Assembly (NCBI GenBank): GCA_030374765.1
Contig: JARGXX010000116.1
Coordinates: forward strand, 186,001-250,000
Direction of reading: 5' to 3'
Length of the DNA: 64,000 nucleotides
Source: Agarophyton chilense
Taxonomy: Eukaryota > Rhodophyta > Florideophyceae > Gracilariales > Gracilariaceae
A program made the translations under genes and the position numbers. Below, in pieces: positions 1 through 11,326 of the stretch. How positions within the stretch are numbered: position 1 is the first letter of the stretch; every line of letters starts with the position of its first letter. The notes beneath the pieces are model-generated. The model was given only the letters and a program-made list of their open reading frames with translations. It searched no databases and was not told where the DNA came from.

Positions 1-1752
1 GCGAGACGAGTAACCTTTGATAGGGGAATTAGGACGAGGACCGTTACTTATGACGGAGACAGTTATGACCCATCAGGCACAGCTTCCGGTGGTTCTTCAA
101 CACAAGCGCGTTCTTCGGTTTTATCCCTGTTAAGCAGTCTATCCGACGCAGAATCTGAGTTAGAAATACATCATGGCCACGTGACTCGCCTTCAATGTCG
201 GGTTGACATGGTTGATGAGAGAGCAAGAAAATATCGGCAGCTTCAGACAACAGTTCAAGTTCGGGAGGATGAGGCTAAGCTGCTTGAGCAACAATTAGAA
301 GAGACATCTACTGGACGACTCATGAAGGAAGTTGAAATTCTGCGAAAACGAGTTTCAGAGATACCGTCTGTCCTTGCAAAGGCCAAGGATTCTCTCCGAG
401 AAAACGTCTTAAAAGTCCAAGAGCTAGAACTTGCCATGGAAAACCGGGAAAGTGCAAAGGACAGAGAAAAGAAGGAAGCTGAAGCTGCCCTCATAAAAAT
501 TCGTAGTTCTTACGAGAAAGCTGTATCTGCTCTCCAGAATACGAAAGACGAGCATTCGCGTCTCATTGTTGAAGCAGAAGCGACTGAGGAGGAGATCGAA
601 AGACTTCAAACACAGCTTATAGGTACCCTTCGTCCTGCTTTGGAAAAGCTTACAAAAGAAGTCAAAGATCTGGGGTCCAAAACTGTGGATACTGCTAATA
701 TTTTTGAGGTTGCGAAAGAAGAGCTGCAAGGAGAGAAGGACCGACTGATCAATTCAAGCAAATCTATAAGCATTGCTCGGAAGAGAACTGAAGACCTTGC
801 AGAAAAGATTGAGGGACTCAATCTTGAGGTAGCACGGTTAAAGAGCAAGTTAAAAGAATCAGAGAGAGCAAAATTCACCGCGAAACAAGTAGTCGCAGAA
901 CTGGACGACAAGTTCGCTTGGATTGCGCAAGAAAAGGGGCGCTTTGGAGCTACAGATTCGGAGTATGAGTTCTCTGAAGAGAAGCTCTCATCAAGTTCCC
1001 ATAAGCTGAATGCTCTTGAGCATCGGCAGGACTATCTTTCGAAAAAAATAAACAAAAAGGCAATTCATATGTTCGAAACAGCGAAGGAAGAGTACAGGGG
1101 ATTGCTAAAGAAGAAGAAAATCATTGAAGAGGATAAAGAAAAGATTGAAAAAGTTATAAATGGCCTAGACGAAAAGAAAATGGTTGCCGTGGAGAAAACA
1201 TGGAGAAAAGTCAATGAAGACTTTGGTAATATCTTTTCGGATTTGCTCCCGGGTACAAACGCAAAGCTGGAACCACCAGAAGGACACTCTGTTGAGTCTG
1301 GTCTCGAGATTCGTGTCGCTTTTGGTGATGTGTGGAAAGATTCCCTCTCCGAATTATCCGGTGGTCAACGTAGTCTAATTGCACTTTCTCTCATTCTAGC
1401 GATGTTGAGGTTCAAACCAGCCCCTATGTATATTCTTGATGAGGTTGACGCTGCCCTTGACTTGAGCCATACCCAGAATATTGGTAGAATGCTTCGTCGT
1501 CATTTTACGGGTTCACAGTTTCTTGTGGTTTCCCTCAAGGAAGGTATGTTCAGCAACGCAAACGTGATTTTCCGAACAAAGTTTGTGAACGGCCTTTCAA
1601 CTGTGAAGCGTACAGAAAACACCGCTGTGCAGGATGACGCTGCATCTCCCAAGATTACACTTGGAAGTTCGAGTTCCATGCACGACAAGGAGAATATTGA
1701 CAACGAGTCGCGAGGAAACACAAGACGCCGAAAACGCACTGTACGGGAATGA
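1..1752 (+). CDS. SMC2: Condensin subunit SMC2, C-terminal part (5' end outside window)
   Basis: SMC2 is one of the two ATPase subunits of condensin, which compacts mitotic chromosomes. The frame is open from base 1, so the gene starts upstream; about 583 codons are visible. The first residues match the end of the SMC hinge (RTRTVTYDGDSYDPSGT). A long charged coiled coil follows to about base 1150. The C-terminal ATPase lobe has the ABC signature LSGGQRS (1354-1374) and a Walker B/D-loop MYILDEVDAALD (about 1426-1461). The stretch DLSHTQNIGRMLRRHF is diagnostic of SMC2 rather than SMC1, 3 or 4. The last ~50 residues are low-complexity and basic. No intron is needed. It converges with the NhaD gene, whose stop lies 258 bases away. 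Confidence 0.96.
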   Translation, partial: ARRVTFDRGIRTRTVTYDGDSYDPSGTASGGSSTQARSSVLSLLSSLSDAESELEIHHGHVTRLQCRVDMVDERARKYRQLQTTVQVREDEAKLLEQQLEETSTGRLMKEVEILRKRVSEIPSVLAKAKDSLRENVLKVQELELAMENRESAKDREKKEAEAALIKIRSSYEKAVSALQNTKDEHSRLIVEAEATEEEIERLQTQLIGTLRPALEKLTKEVKDLGSKTVDTANIFEVAKEELQGEKDRLINSSKSISIARKRTEDLAEKIEGLNLEVARLKSKLKESERAKFTAKQVVAELDDKFAWIAQEKGRFGATDSEYEFSEEKLSSSSHKLNALEHRQDYLSKKINKKAIHMFETAKEEYRGLLKKKKIIEEDKEKIEKVINGLDEKKMVAVEKTWRKVNEDFGNIFSDLLPGTNAKLEPPEGHSVESGLEIRVAFGDVWKDSLSELSGGQRSLIALSLILAMLRFKPAPMYILDEVDAALDLSHTQNIGRMLRRHFTGSQFLVVSLKEGMFSNANVIFRTKFVNGLSTVKRTENTAVQDDAASPKITLGSSSSMHDKENIDNESRGNTRRRKRTVRE

Positions 1753-1901
1753 GCTGTAGTGAATTTCGCTTCGAAAGAAGGGGAATTGGCTTCATTTTAC
1801 CTTCACGAGAATGGACGTGTTCATTTTCCACCTCGAAAGTGAAGTTCGGAGTGTAGCTGTACTGCAATCGTATACATTTACAAAGTCATGCAGTTTGACC
1901 G

Positions 1902-1907
1902 AATAAA
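1902..1907 (+). terminator. Candidate polyadenylation signal of SMC2
   Basis: An AATAAA hexamer lies 150 bases after the SMC2 stop codon, in the short convergent gap before the NhaD 3' end. The position suits a poly(A) signal, but the hexamer is common in AT-rich DNA and there is no transcript evidence. Confidence 0.3.
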
Positions 1908-2010
1908 AGTTATGCTGAGCTCTTCCTTGCGGTCACGCAAGGACCATAATCGTTCCTAGCATGTTTAAAATGGATTTGGTCCAAAACAAGCTGGGACCCC
2001 ATGTAATCCT

Positions 2011-3796
2011 TCAAAACCCGAAGGTCGAGGCAATTGCCGGTAGATTGAGCGAGTGCAACGCGAGGTAAGTTCCAATGCCAGCAAAGAAGCCAGCAAGGGT
2101 TGGAATACTTGCCTTCTTCGCGTACCATCCGAACTCTACCTTTTCCATTCCCCTTCAAATTACGAAAAAAAGAAGCAGAATGTTAGTAAGTGCACGCACA
2201 GGATAAAGAAGAATGCAAGAGAGCCCAAAATATCAACACGGAGTAAACAACTTACATGAAGGCGACACCGGCAGCGCTACCGATGATTAAGATGCTACCA
2301 CCCGTACCAGCACAGAAGGCGATAAGCTGCCAAAGCAGCCCATCAGCTGGAATTTGATCCAGCGAATACATGCCCATTGTTGCCGCTACCAGAGGTACAT
2401 TGTCCACGACGGAGCTAAGCAAACCGATGGCGGTTGCGATTATCTCTCGACTTGCAACATGACTGTCGAGAAAACGAGCCAACGTTTCCAGAATTCCAGC
2501 TGATTCAAGTCCACCGACAGCAAGGAGAATTCCAAGGAAGAACAAGACCCCTGATGTATCGATTCGTTTGATAGCCGCCAGGCCGCGTAGAGACTCTCTA
2601 TCTTCTCCCGCATGCAACACATCAGTCATTACCCATAGTGCTCCAAGCCCTGAAAGCATGCCAAGGTAAGGGGGAAGCCCGGTTACGGTCTTAAAAATTG
2701 GTACAGAGATTAGAGCAGCAAGCCCGCTCCAGAATACCAGTGGAGCACGAGGTGCAAGTTGAGATTGATCGTCGTTGGGCCGTTCAAACTCCCCGTTTCC
2801 GACCAAAGGAGTGAACATCGCAAGAGATACGACCATGGATACAAAAGAAGGAATGAAAAGATCTGCCATCGTTTTGAGCGCAGAGATATTGCCATGAACC
2901 CACAGCTGGGTCGTAGTCACGTCCCCAATCGGAGTCCATGCTCCGCCAGCATTGGCAGCAATCACCACAGCAGCACCAAACAGCCACCTTTCCCTTGGGT
3001 CTGCCACGAGTTTCCGAAGAAGCGATACGATAACGATAGTGGAAGTGAGATTGTCAAGGACGGCACTAACGAAGAAAGTGAGAATGCCGATAGTCCACAG
3101 AAGTACCTTGCGCTTGTTTGTTGTGATGTAATCCGTGACAACCTTAAATCCACGGTGAGCATCTATGATCTCGACGATGGTCATGGCTCCAATAAGAAAG
3201 AAAAGGATTTGGGAAATTTCAGCGACTTGATCGGATAGCAGCTCCTTAACTTGATGGGCAGCTTCCGCATCACCTGCACCAGTCATGAGGACTGTCCAAA
3301 CACCCACACCCATGAGAAGTGCGACTCCAGTCTTGTCAAACGCAAGAGTCTCTTCGAGAATAATACCAAGGTAGCCAAGAACGAAAATTCCACTCATGGC
3401 AATATCACGATGCTCTAGAACCCATGTATGTTGTAGAAGAGCGGCGACTACTGTTACGAAGATACCCACTCCCGCCGCGCGCGCACTGTCAGACTTACTT
3501 GTTTCGCAGTCAACGGCGGCCTTCGCTGGGTCAGGATGGATCATCTCAGGGGTTGGTCGGTCAACTTCCGAAAGTACAATGTCTGGCATGCGCTCTTCCA
3601 ACGGGGCAAGAGACGGCGCGCCATTAGATGATGGTTTGCCTTTCTCCGTTTGACGCTCTGGAGCAACCATTGCAACGGGAACACGCTGTATACGTCGTTG
3701 ACATGCGGATCGTATGGAACGCACGGGAGACGAGACTGTTAAAGCGGGACAAAAAGTGCTGGTACTGATACCAACAGCACTAGAGACAAATGCCAT
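2011..3796 (-). CDS. NHD1: NhaD-type Na+/H+ antiporter, plastid-targeted, two exons
   Basis: This is a membrane exchanger of the NhaD/ArsB ion transporter family; plant homologues sit in the chloroplast envelope. Exon 1 is 2256-3796 and exon 2 is 2011-2152. The intron, 2153-2255 (103 nt), begins GTAAGT and ends AAG. The spliced product is 560 residues. Residues 1-45 are rich in Ser, Ala and Arg with few acidic residues, as in a plastid transit peptide. About a dozen hydrophobic helices start near residue 108. Family motifs are DNLTS (248-252) and VVDNVPLVAATMGMY (near 463). Exon 2 supplies the conserved tail GMEKVEFGWYAKKASI and a last membrane helix. Without splicing the frame ends exactly at the donor (ATG TAA). 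The ATG at 3796 is the only start that gives the transit peptide. Confidence 0.93.
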
Positions 3797-4261
3797 ATGG
3801 TAATGTAGGAAGCAGAACAGTACGAGTGCGCGACGTAACGTGATGGCTAGGGACGGAGCTTTATTTCAAGCTGCAATATGGCACGGAAGAAGTACCAAAG
3901 CACTAGCGGCAGCTTGATCGCCGTGTGATGCAGCGAAGAAGAGATGCACCACGGATATGACGCGTAACGCCTCTCGTACGGGCGAGCTTAAAGCTTGACA
4001 CCGCTCGCACTGTTGTTGTCTTCGCGCACTGAAGTCGGTCGTGAAGGCACGTGTCCTCTATGGCGGCGGATCGCGCCAAAGATCTACTCAACTGAACACA
4101 CTTGGACCAATAAATGGCTCTTGCCATACTTCAAATGTGCGGCCCTGCGACAAATAATCTGAGTACGATCGACCTCGGACTCCAAATACTTGGAGAAAGT
4201 GGATTTTCGTTGTTATTTTTGCCTGGATTGGAATGCTTTGGTGGCCAATTACCTTCGTTTC
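3797..4261. promoter_or_regulatory. NhaD upstream region, no gene seen
   Basis: These 465 bases lie upstream of the minus-strand NhaD gene and presumably hold its promoter. There is a CCAAT sequence near 4106 (ggaccaataa) but no clear TATA box. No reading frame here looks coding. Confidence 0.35.
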
Positions 4262-4493
4262 GGCAAGTGCCGAATCGATATGACGTCGTCGAAGTGAAAC
4301 GTACCACCAATCAGAACATAAGGCTCTGACCTCTGTCCCCAACACCATGGCTCTTTCTATGCTGGTCTTCCTGCTCCCAACGATGTCGTCGTATTTCGCC
4401 TCTCCCCTTATAGAAACATTAGGCTCCGATATACGCCCCGTCCATCCAATAGCTCAGTCCAGGTTAACGTAAAAGTGACGCGCATTTCAAACC
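4262..4493 (+). repeat. Dispersed promoter/short-ORF repeat, copy 1 (homologous to 58113-58344)
   Basis: About 230 bases align along their whole length with 58113-58344. Both copies have a GACGTCG element (4282 here), a CCAATCAG box (4307), and an ATG (4347) opening a short hydrophobic ORF starting MALSMLVFLLP. Many differences between the copies fall at third codon positions of this ORF, which suggests it was once translated. This copy has lost one base near 4452 relative to copy 2, so its frame ends at TAA about 43 codons in. Both copies lie about 320-470 bp upstream of an unrelated minus-strand gene (NhaD here, a mitochondrial carrier there). Confidence 0.7.
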
Positions 4494-7433
4494 GCAACGC
4501 AGTCCAGACACCGCCATGTCCGTGACGTTTTAAAGCAAAGACCAAAATCATCAATTTGGATATCTTCTCTTTTCGTTGACGATGCCAATGTCTCTTCCCT
4601 TTCAATATCTTTTGTATAAGGATTTAGTTTCTGCAACTTGGGTTTTATGCAACTTAGAATATCGAGACTACTTTTTCCGTACAACCTAAAACCAGTTCTC
4701 CTGAAAATAAGTGTTCTATCTTTCTGCACTAATTCATATTACAATTGTAGTCGATAGTGTAATAATGAAAATAGTTATTCTTATAAAAATAGTACTTTTT
4801 TGACGATGATCGCTTTAGAGAATATTTCTCGCCATTTCGGTTGATTTTTTCACTTTTTCTTTGGTTTTGGAGCTTAAAATAAAGTTCTCAGAAACTGGAA
4901 ACATGAGAGGACGCAGATAATGGTTTCTACAATTTGGCGACATATTTATTGCCGACACTAAGAGCTAAACTACCGGTGTGCTATATGTCTGTTTGTTAAC
5001 GATATGAAAAAAACGCATCCCAACTGGGGGGTAAATTACAATATTTCAATTCTAAAATTTGGCCACATCTCTATTTACCCTCCAGAAACCGTGCAGTTGT
5101 GATATTGTAAAACAAACCAATCTGAACTAGAACTGTATCTTGCAGAGAATTTGGAATGTGACATAATGCAATGTGTCAGCAACGCAATCTCTCAACGGGC
5201 GAAAGAAGACAATGCAATGAAAAAGACGTTCCTGACGAGCAGAAAAAAAAGGACGGAAAGAAACGAATTAGACGGCACGCAACGAAGCCGAGAGAAATAA
5301 AAGAAACCCAGAGCGAAAACGGCGAGAAAAGAACCGAAGACACACGGACGGTTGATCATTATTTTCGTTTTGCCATTTTCGTTACCGTAATAATTTTAAT
5401 ACGCTCCACAAATTTTATGGACGTTTCCAGTCGTCTGAGAACATTACATATATTAACAAAGAAATGCATTCTCGATTAGTTAACAGAAATTAATCATCTT
5501 TTAAACGAATCAGGAACCTATACTTATTTTTCAATTCGAACGAAATATTACAAAGCGCGTAACCCTCTCTCTATTGAATTTATCTCAGCGCCCAAACTGT
5601 TAATATACGTGCGTTTCATGCAAAACAAACGCGCAGCACGTTATATGAACCATTACGTATGCTCTGCTCCGTGTTTTGTATCTTGCACTGAAACAAATAA
5701 ATGAACAGCTAATAGCGGTAGGGACACTTACCGTCAGAAAAAACATCAAAGAGGCTACACCCCCCCAAATCCCACATTATAATATTTTCTTTCATCGACG
5801 CATTATTGCAGTGTTTTTGTGCCGGTTTTGGTTAAACGTTTTTGCGTTTTCTCAGCTATCCATTTGTGCTCTTTTACGGCTGTCCTTTTCTGAGCTTCCT
5901 CGACTGGTTTCTCTATGATTTTTTGAATGGTGCTTCTGCGTTTTCTCGGTTGCTTTTTTCGCGCTTCTTTGACTTTGAATTTGTGTTTTCTCTTCTTTTT
6001 TCCTCGTTCCTTCTTTTTCTTCTGCGTGCGCTCTTTGTCGTCTGGTTTCTGCGCGCGTTTTTGATTTTTGCTTTTTGAGCTTGCGTTTTGACCGCCTGTT
6101 GCTCTCTTTTAATCTGTGTGAGTTCACCGACACATATTCTTGCCGTGTCAAAAGTCACATGTCTCTCGAAAAATAAATTCAATCAACAAAGCATACTTAC
6201 ATGTTCTGACATGTCGAGAAGCTTCTGACACCCGAATTTTGAAAGTGAATTTCTTCAAACTTCTCGGGTAGCTGCAGGTAGATATAAAACAAAGGTTTCT
6301 GGTAGTTGCACGTGACCCTGTAGAGACCCTTTGCGAATAGGCTGCGGATAGGTGCTTCCATAACTCATGTGACATCATCCGGGTACCAACACAATTATTA
6401 GAATACCTGAGCCAGCTTCAAGATTGACGAAGGTTAGTGACGGTTATATTACTGACCGGGTCAAAGAGGGGTTGAGGACTTGAATTTATACGTTTTGAAT
6501 GCGTCAAACGTGATTAATGGCTTACTGAAGAGGTGTGTTCTGCGTAATTTTGGAGACAGAGTCTGTCATCGTTTAATCTCAGCCACAAACGATCATTGAA
6601 TCGTAGAGAGAGAATCATTTTCGAAGGTCGAGTCTTTGTGGAGCAGAGTGAACTGCTTCATTGCAAAGATCGGTACTGGATCGGTCTCATCGCTCTCTGG
6701 GTTTTATCAGGATCAACTTAAGTTTAATTACTTCCTCAAACCGTAAGAGACGGTGCAGTATATTGAAGTACACCGATGTGGTAGTTATGTCACGGGGTAG
6801 ACCTGGATGGTTGCCGGCATGAATCGTGTACTATAGTGGTTTAGTTAGCAACTAGCTTAGCTTTTCGCTAATTTATTTTTATCTATATAAGAGTAAGTAG
6901 ATAGGGAGTCGCACCTCAAGTGCACCTTTTCGTGGCCATGTGGCGACGAGCACCACCATAGGTTGGGTGGCTGGTAAGATATATATCTTTACCAGGAATG
7001 GCCAACCCTGTCACTATTGTAAAAACAAGAACCTACTACATTACTTTTACCGCTTTTGGTTTCTATAGTCGACCATAAAGAAAAGCTTAGTGTCTGTACG
7101 GTTTTCTGGACTCGCGTGCGCGATGCATCATCGTCTACCAGCGTGGTTTCAGTAAGCCGGCTGTTCCCACTGCACCCTTTAGTGGCTGGTGCTATCACAT
7201 CTTATAGGTATCCTCAACCGTTTCCTTCAAGGTCGAGCACATCCTGCGCTCCATAGAACCGACAGGTCTTACCATCCTTGCTACCGTTTTTGTTTATACC
7301 ACATTTTGGTCTTCCGACTTAAAAATTGGTGTTCACCACGTTTGGAATTGAAAGAGATGATTTGGATCGGAATCCGTACCATTTGCTGAAGGAGTCACTG
7401 AAACAGTAACTGCTGACTTATTATTTTACCTCA
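4494..7433. other. AT-rich intergenic DNA without recognisable genes
   Basis: About 2.9 kb with only short ORFs of biased composition, none resembling a known protein. 5840-6110 is strongly T-rich on the plus strand. An imperfect palindrome (CTGGTAAGATAT and its complement) lies at about 6972-6996. The last few hundred bases may contain the decayed left LTR of the copia-type element, but no matching right copy was found. Confidence 0.5.
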
Positions 7434-9235
7434 ATGGACCAATCATCAAAAAACGCACCGAGGCGCGTCACTTTGGCGCCTAATGCACCAGTTGGTGGTT
7501 TTCCTCCCCGAAAAGGACTCGAAAACCCAATCCTGGACAACCCGGAGGACCTTCCTCGGAAGTCAAGAGCCACTCATATCAATACAGCATTTCGAGAGAC
7601 AGGAGGTCCCTTGACAAAAGCCCGAAATACCAATGAGGTTAGTCAAAAGGAAGAATCCCCTGGTCCCCGTCTGGATATGGATACCATTACCCGTGTAATG
7701 GTTGATCGTGCCTATCAGGAAGTGATAGGCCGTGTGTAGATATTTATCATCAACTACCTCGAGAACGACGTAAGCGGACAAATAGACCAATTGGTGACGC
7801 TATCCCTACAGAATCATGGGGGGTTCTAACCCGAAGTAGAGGCGGAAGCAAACACCGTCAAGGTAGAGGCCAAAGCTTTTGTTCAAAAATTTCAAGGTGT
7901 TTTCGGTGCCCTCCAACCCAACCTCGGAACTCTGTAAACTATTGAGAAGCCGCATGTCCGAATTCGGAGAGGGGCACAGCCTCCAGAGATTGAGGGCCTA
8001 GGGTATTATTACATACCGAAACCTGTTAATAGAGCTGAGCAGGGAACTATTGGAGGAGACCCTGATGATAAGAAAGGGTTCTTGAGCTCGGAAGAAGAGA
8101 GAAACCGACCACAATCTGGTAAGACAAAGAAGAAAAACAAAAAGGCAAAGAGAAAGAGGCACCGGTCATACCCTGGCTCTTTGAGCTCGGAAACCAAATC
8201 AGGGTGGCCAACTGATGGCAGCCGAAAAGTTTTACGGAAACGCAGGAAGAATTCCCGTCGTAAGAAGAGGAAAAATAACGGCAAGTGTAAGATCAAACGG
8301 TATGACTCGTTGGGGTCAGATTCCGACAGCTATCCCGACCTACAGGAGATTGTCTCGTTGAACGACCTTTATACGAAAGCGGTCGACTATCATAACTATA
8401 GGCTGGAGAACAAAAGCTCAGAGTATACCAAAGATCTTGCTCAAAAGATAACTAAGCATCACCGGAAGCTGAGTTTCCAATTGGGGCATACCCGTTTTCC
8501 GGGAAATGACCCCATTGCTATCATAAACATCCTTCAAAGGTTCAACATAGCTCGTGACCAAAATTGGTTTTCAGAAGGTGCAGCGATGTGGTTATTTCAG
8601 TTTTACCTCACAAATCCGGCCTTCGACATGTCACACAGCCGCTTACAGTGCAACACCAAGGCGGTGTATGATGAACATATAGAAATACTGAATACATACC
8701 TAAAGGTGGTGAATTCTCTTTTGGAAACCTATGCCACCGATGAGGCGATTCAAGAGGTCTACTCTGAGGTGCTCACACACCGTCAACGAGCAGGACAAAC
8801 TGAAATGGATTAAGCACGATCGCTCTGGGGGACGGCGTCCAGAGGCGATAGCGTTTTTACTACCACAAAGGTAAGTCAATGTATGCTGATGACGTTGACA
8901 AACCAATAAGGTCCCAGGTAAGGACATACCTTGGTACAAACCATAAGGTGGAATACAACGAACTGGCGCGTTATGCGCAGGGCCTAGGGGATACACTACG
9001 AATGGGGAAGAAGACCGTGGCCTCCACACCGAAAGGGACAAAGGATATACCGAAACAATCAGTCTTCGGCATCGAAAAAGCATCCACGACCAATGACGAA
9101 TCAAAGAGATTGTCGATAATGCAAATAATGCAAACGAACGGCACGAAGCAGAACATGGCACTACTTGTAGGTTACTCTCGAGGATGCTGTGGAAGTTCTT
9201 TCGGACATCAAAGTCGAGGACTAGGTGCTGCCTAG
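7434..9235 (+). pseudogene. gag remnant of the copia-type element
   Basis: Three consecutive pieces (7434-7739, 8082-8813, 8879-9235) read as a gag-like protein with stops and frame changes between them. The middle piece has a Lys/Arg-rich stretch (residues 15-70) and then a capsid-like helical domain. The core FPGNDPIAIINIL, with ARDQNWFSEGAAMWLFQFYL, matches the gag of the chromovirus at about 18230-18350 (FSGSNPIAVLRFL). The third piece (VRTYLGTNHKVEYNELARYA) matches about 18650-18730. A zinc-knuckle relic, CMACKEPNHW, follows at about 9392 and is interrupted by a stop. Confidence 0.7.
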
Positions 9236-9390
9236 AAAGTATGGTACTATGCTTGGCAAGCGAGATTATATGAAACACGAATAAACAGAACAGGGAGATA
9301 GGGGTGGTAGCCGGAGCTTGCCAAGGTACATCAGAGATAAACGCCACAAAGCACGGTTACTAAACGGTTAAGGACCTAAAGCGCAGTCTA

Positions 9391-11200
9391 GATGCATGGC
9401 CTGTAAAGAGCCAAACCATTGGTGAAAAGACCCAGACTGCATAAACAACGTGATCCGTGTGCTAATGGAAGGGCAAGAGATGCCGCTAGACGTCATTCGC
9501 AAGCTTTCCAATAACGTTCGTTCATTGTTTGAGAATAACGAAGGAGGCTATAAAACGAAGGTATCGGTTAGCGATATTGTAGAGATAATTGGCAATGGTA
9601 ATTCAAAATCTCCTCACAATGAGAACGCCGTAGAAAAAGCTACCAAGTCGAATTTGCGATAAAGGGTTTAGACAAGCTCTCACCTGATCCCAATCCTATT
9701 CTTCACGAAGAAGCACCTACATCGATCGGCGGTGTAGAAAATGCAGCCGCACTATGCGAAATACTTGGCATACCTCGTGTGATAGATCCCCCACGCGAAC
9801 GATACTACCAAGGTTGGGGCGAGGAATTCTGGGGTGCAAAGCCCACAGTGTGCTCATGGACGCTAACCCTCCTTGATATTACAGGTAAACCGACCTCACT
9901 CACATTCGACATTGCCAAAGGACGATCGCCACTCATCCTGGGCCAGGATGTCAGACAGTATTCTAACACGTTTAATCTATCTGAACAGAAGTATATCCGT
10001 ATGAGACACCCAACAGATAACAATTATCGCTACTTGTACACTTATGTTGTGCCTGATGACAGCCGCCTTCGACTTGACATCGCGCCACACCCACTATCAG
10101 TCAAAGCTACTATTCTGGGAAACATTCACACCACGGCGAAGCGCACACCAAAGTCGTTCTGCAAGCATGTGAACCGATATACCCACGCTACAGCTGATCA
10201 ACTGAAAGCACTGTGCAAAGGAGCCAGTATGCCTAACCACGAACTTGGCTAAGCTATCGAGGCAGTATACGCGGCATGCGAAGTCTGCGCAAAGAATGGG
10301 CGCCCAGCGCCAACGAGCAAGGTGTCCTTCACGTACGTTAACCAGAAGTTCAACGAAGAAGTGAAGATCGGTCTTTTCTACATTGTATTGAAAGGCAAAC
10401 GCCAGACCATTATGAGGATTACAGATGCAGGAACAGGTTTCCTAGAGGTGAGTATTACACCAGATCGCAAATTAGAGACCGTGATTCGAATGTTCGAAAC
10501 CACATGGGTATGCCAACATGGGGCACCAGCAGCAGCTTCGGGCGTCGACGAGTATAACCGCTCCCTGCTAAGCAAATACTTCCCATCGCATTCTATCACC
10601 TTCAATCCACGACCAACACGGCGAAATTATAAGACAGTTATCGTGGAGAAGAAAAATGGCACTATCAAGGCCATACTCGCAAAACTCGACGACGAGAACA
10701 GCACAGCCAACGCAGATACCCTGGTATCTTAAGCAGCCTTCTTCTCAAGTCTTTTCTCAGGTAACAAGGTTCTCAGATCTTTCGAGCTTGTGCGCGGTTA
10801 CAGTCCTTCCGTTTTGGTTATTCCGGAATCAGAAGTCTCACAAGAGCTACTCGACGCTCATAAGGAGCAAACTGCAATACGCTCGCTACAACGCCTGCTC
10901 CACTCTCGCACACCTACTGTTGTGGCAAAAGACCTTTTTCATACAGGCAACTCTATATGGGTGTACTGTCGTTCTAGCAAACAGAACGAGAAGGATGAAT
11001 GGTTGAGAGCAAAGGCTATTTCAGCAGAAGAACACCAACTATTGGAACGTCGTTCTGCCCGCGACCCGCCCATCCGGATGGCACACGAAAATGTACGCTT
11101 CGCACCTCGAGGCCCACTCACGACGGAACTGCTCTCCTGTTTTCTAGAGGAAGAACTCACAGGCAACGCTGCTCTTGAGTCTGATGATGCACAGAAATAA
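9391..11200 (+). pseudogene. Protease and integrase remnant of the copia-type element
   Basis: After the zinc-knuckle relic, a retropepsin-like stretch contains APTSIGG (about 9710) and LILGQD (about 9934), but the usual Asp-Ser/Thr-Gly active site is not recognisable at its expected place. The integrase follows with a broken His-His-Cys-Cys finger (CKHVNRYTHATADQL ... CEVCAKNGRPAP; a stop lies between, at 10250). Its catalytic core includes RITDAGTGF and VEKKNGTIK, with a stop at 10730. The last piece (10790-11200) contains GNSIWVYCRSSKQNEKDEW and matches the region downstream of the integrase core in this copia group. At least three stops or frameshifts inactivate it. Confidence 0.75.
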
Positions 11201-11326
11201 AACGGCAACGATGAATCCATAGGAGACGCAACCCCGGACAGTCAGAACATAAACAGAGAACCAGCCAGCTACATTTCACTCACCAGCAGCAAACTCTGCC
11301 CAGACGACCCGCCTCCGCCTGCCCCT

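Noticed and set aside
5171-5479. 102-codon Lys/Arg-rich frame
   Set aside because: Arises from an A-rich repeat-like stretch; no domain or splice support.
6840-7010. Left LTR of the copia-type element
   Set aside because: Composition and position are suggestive, but no matching direct repeat occurs after 13124.
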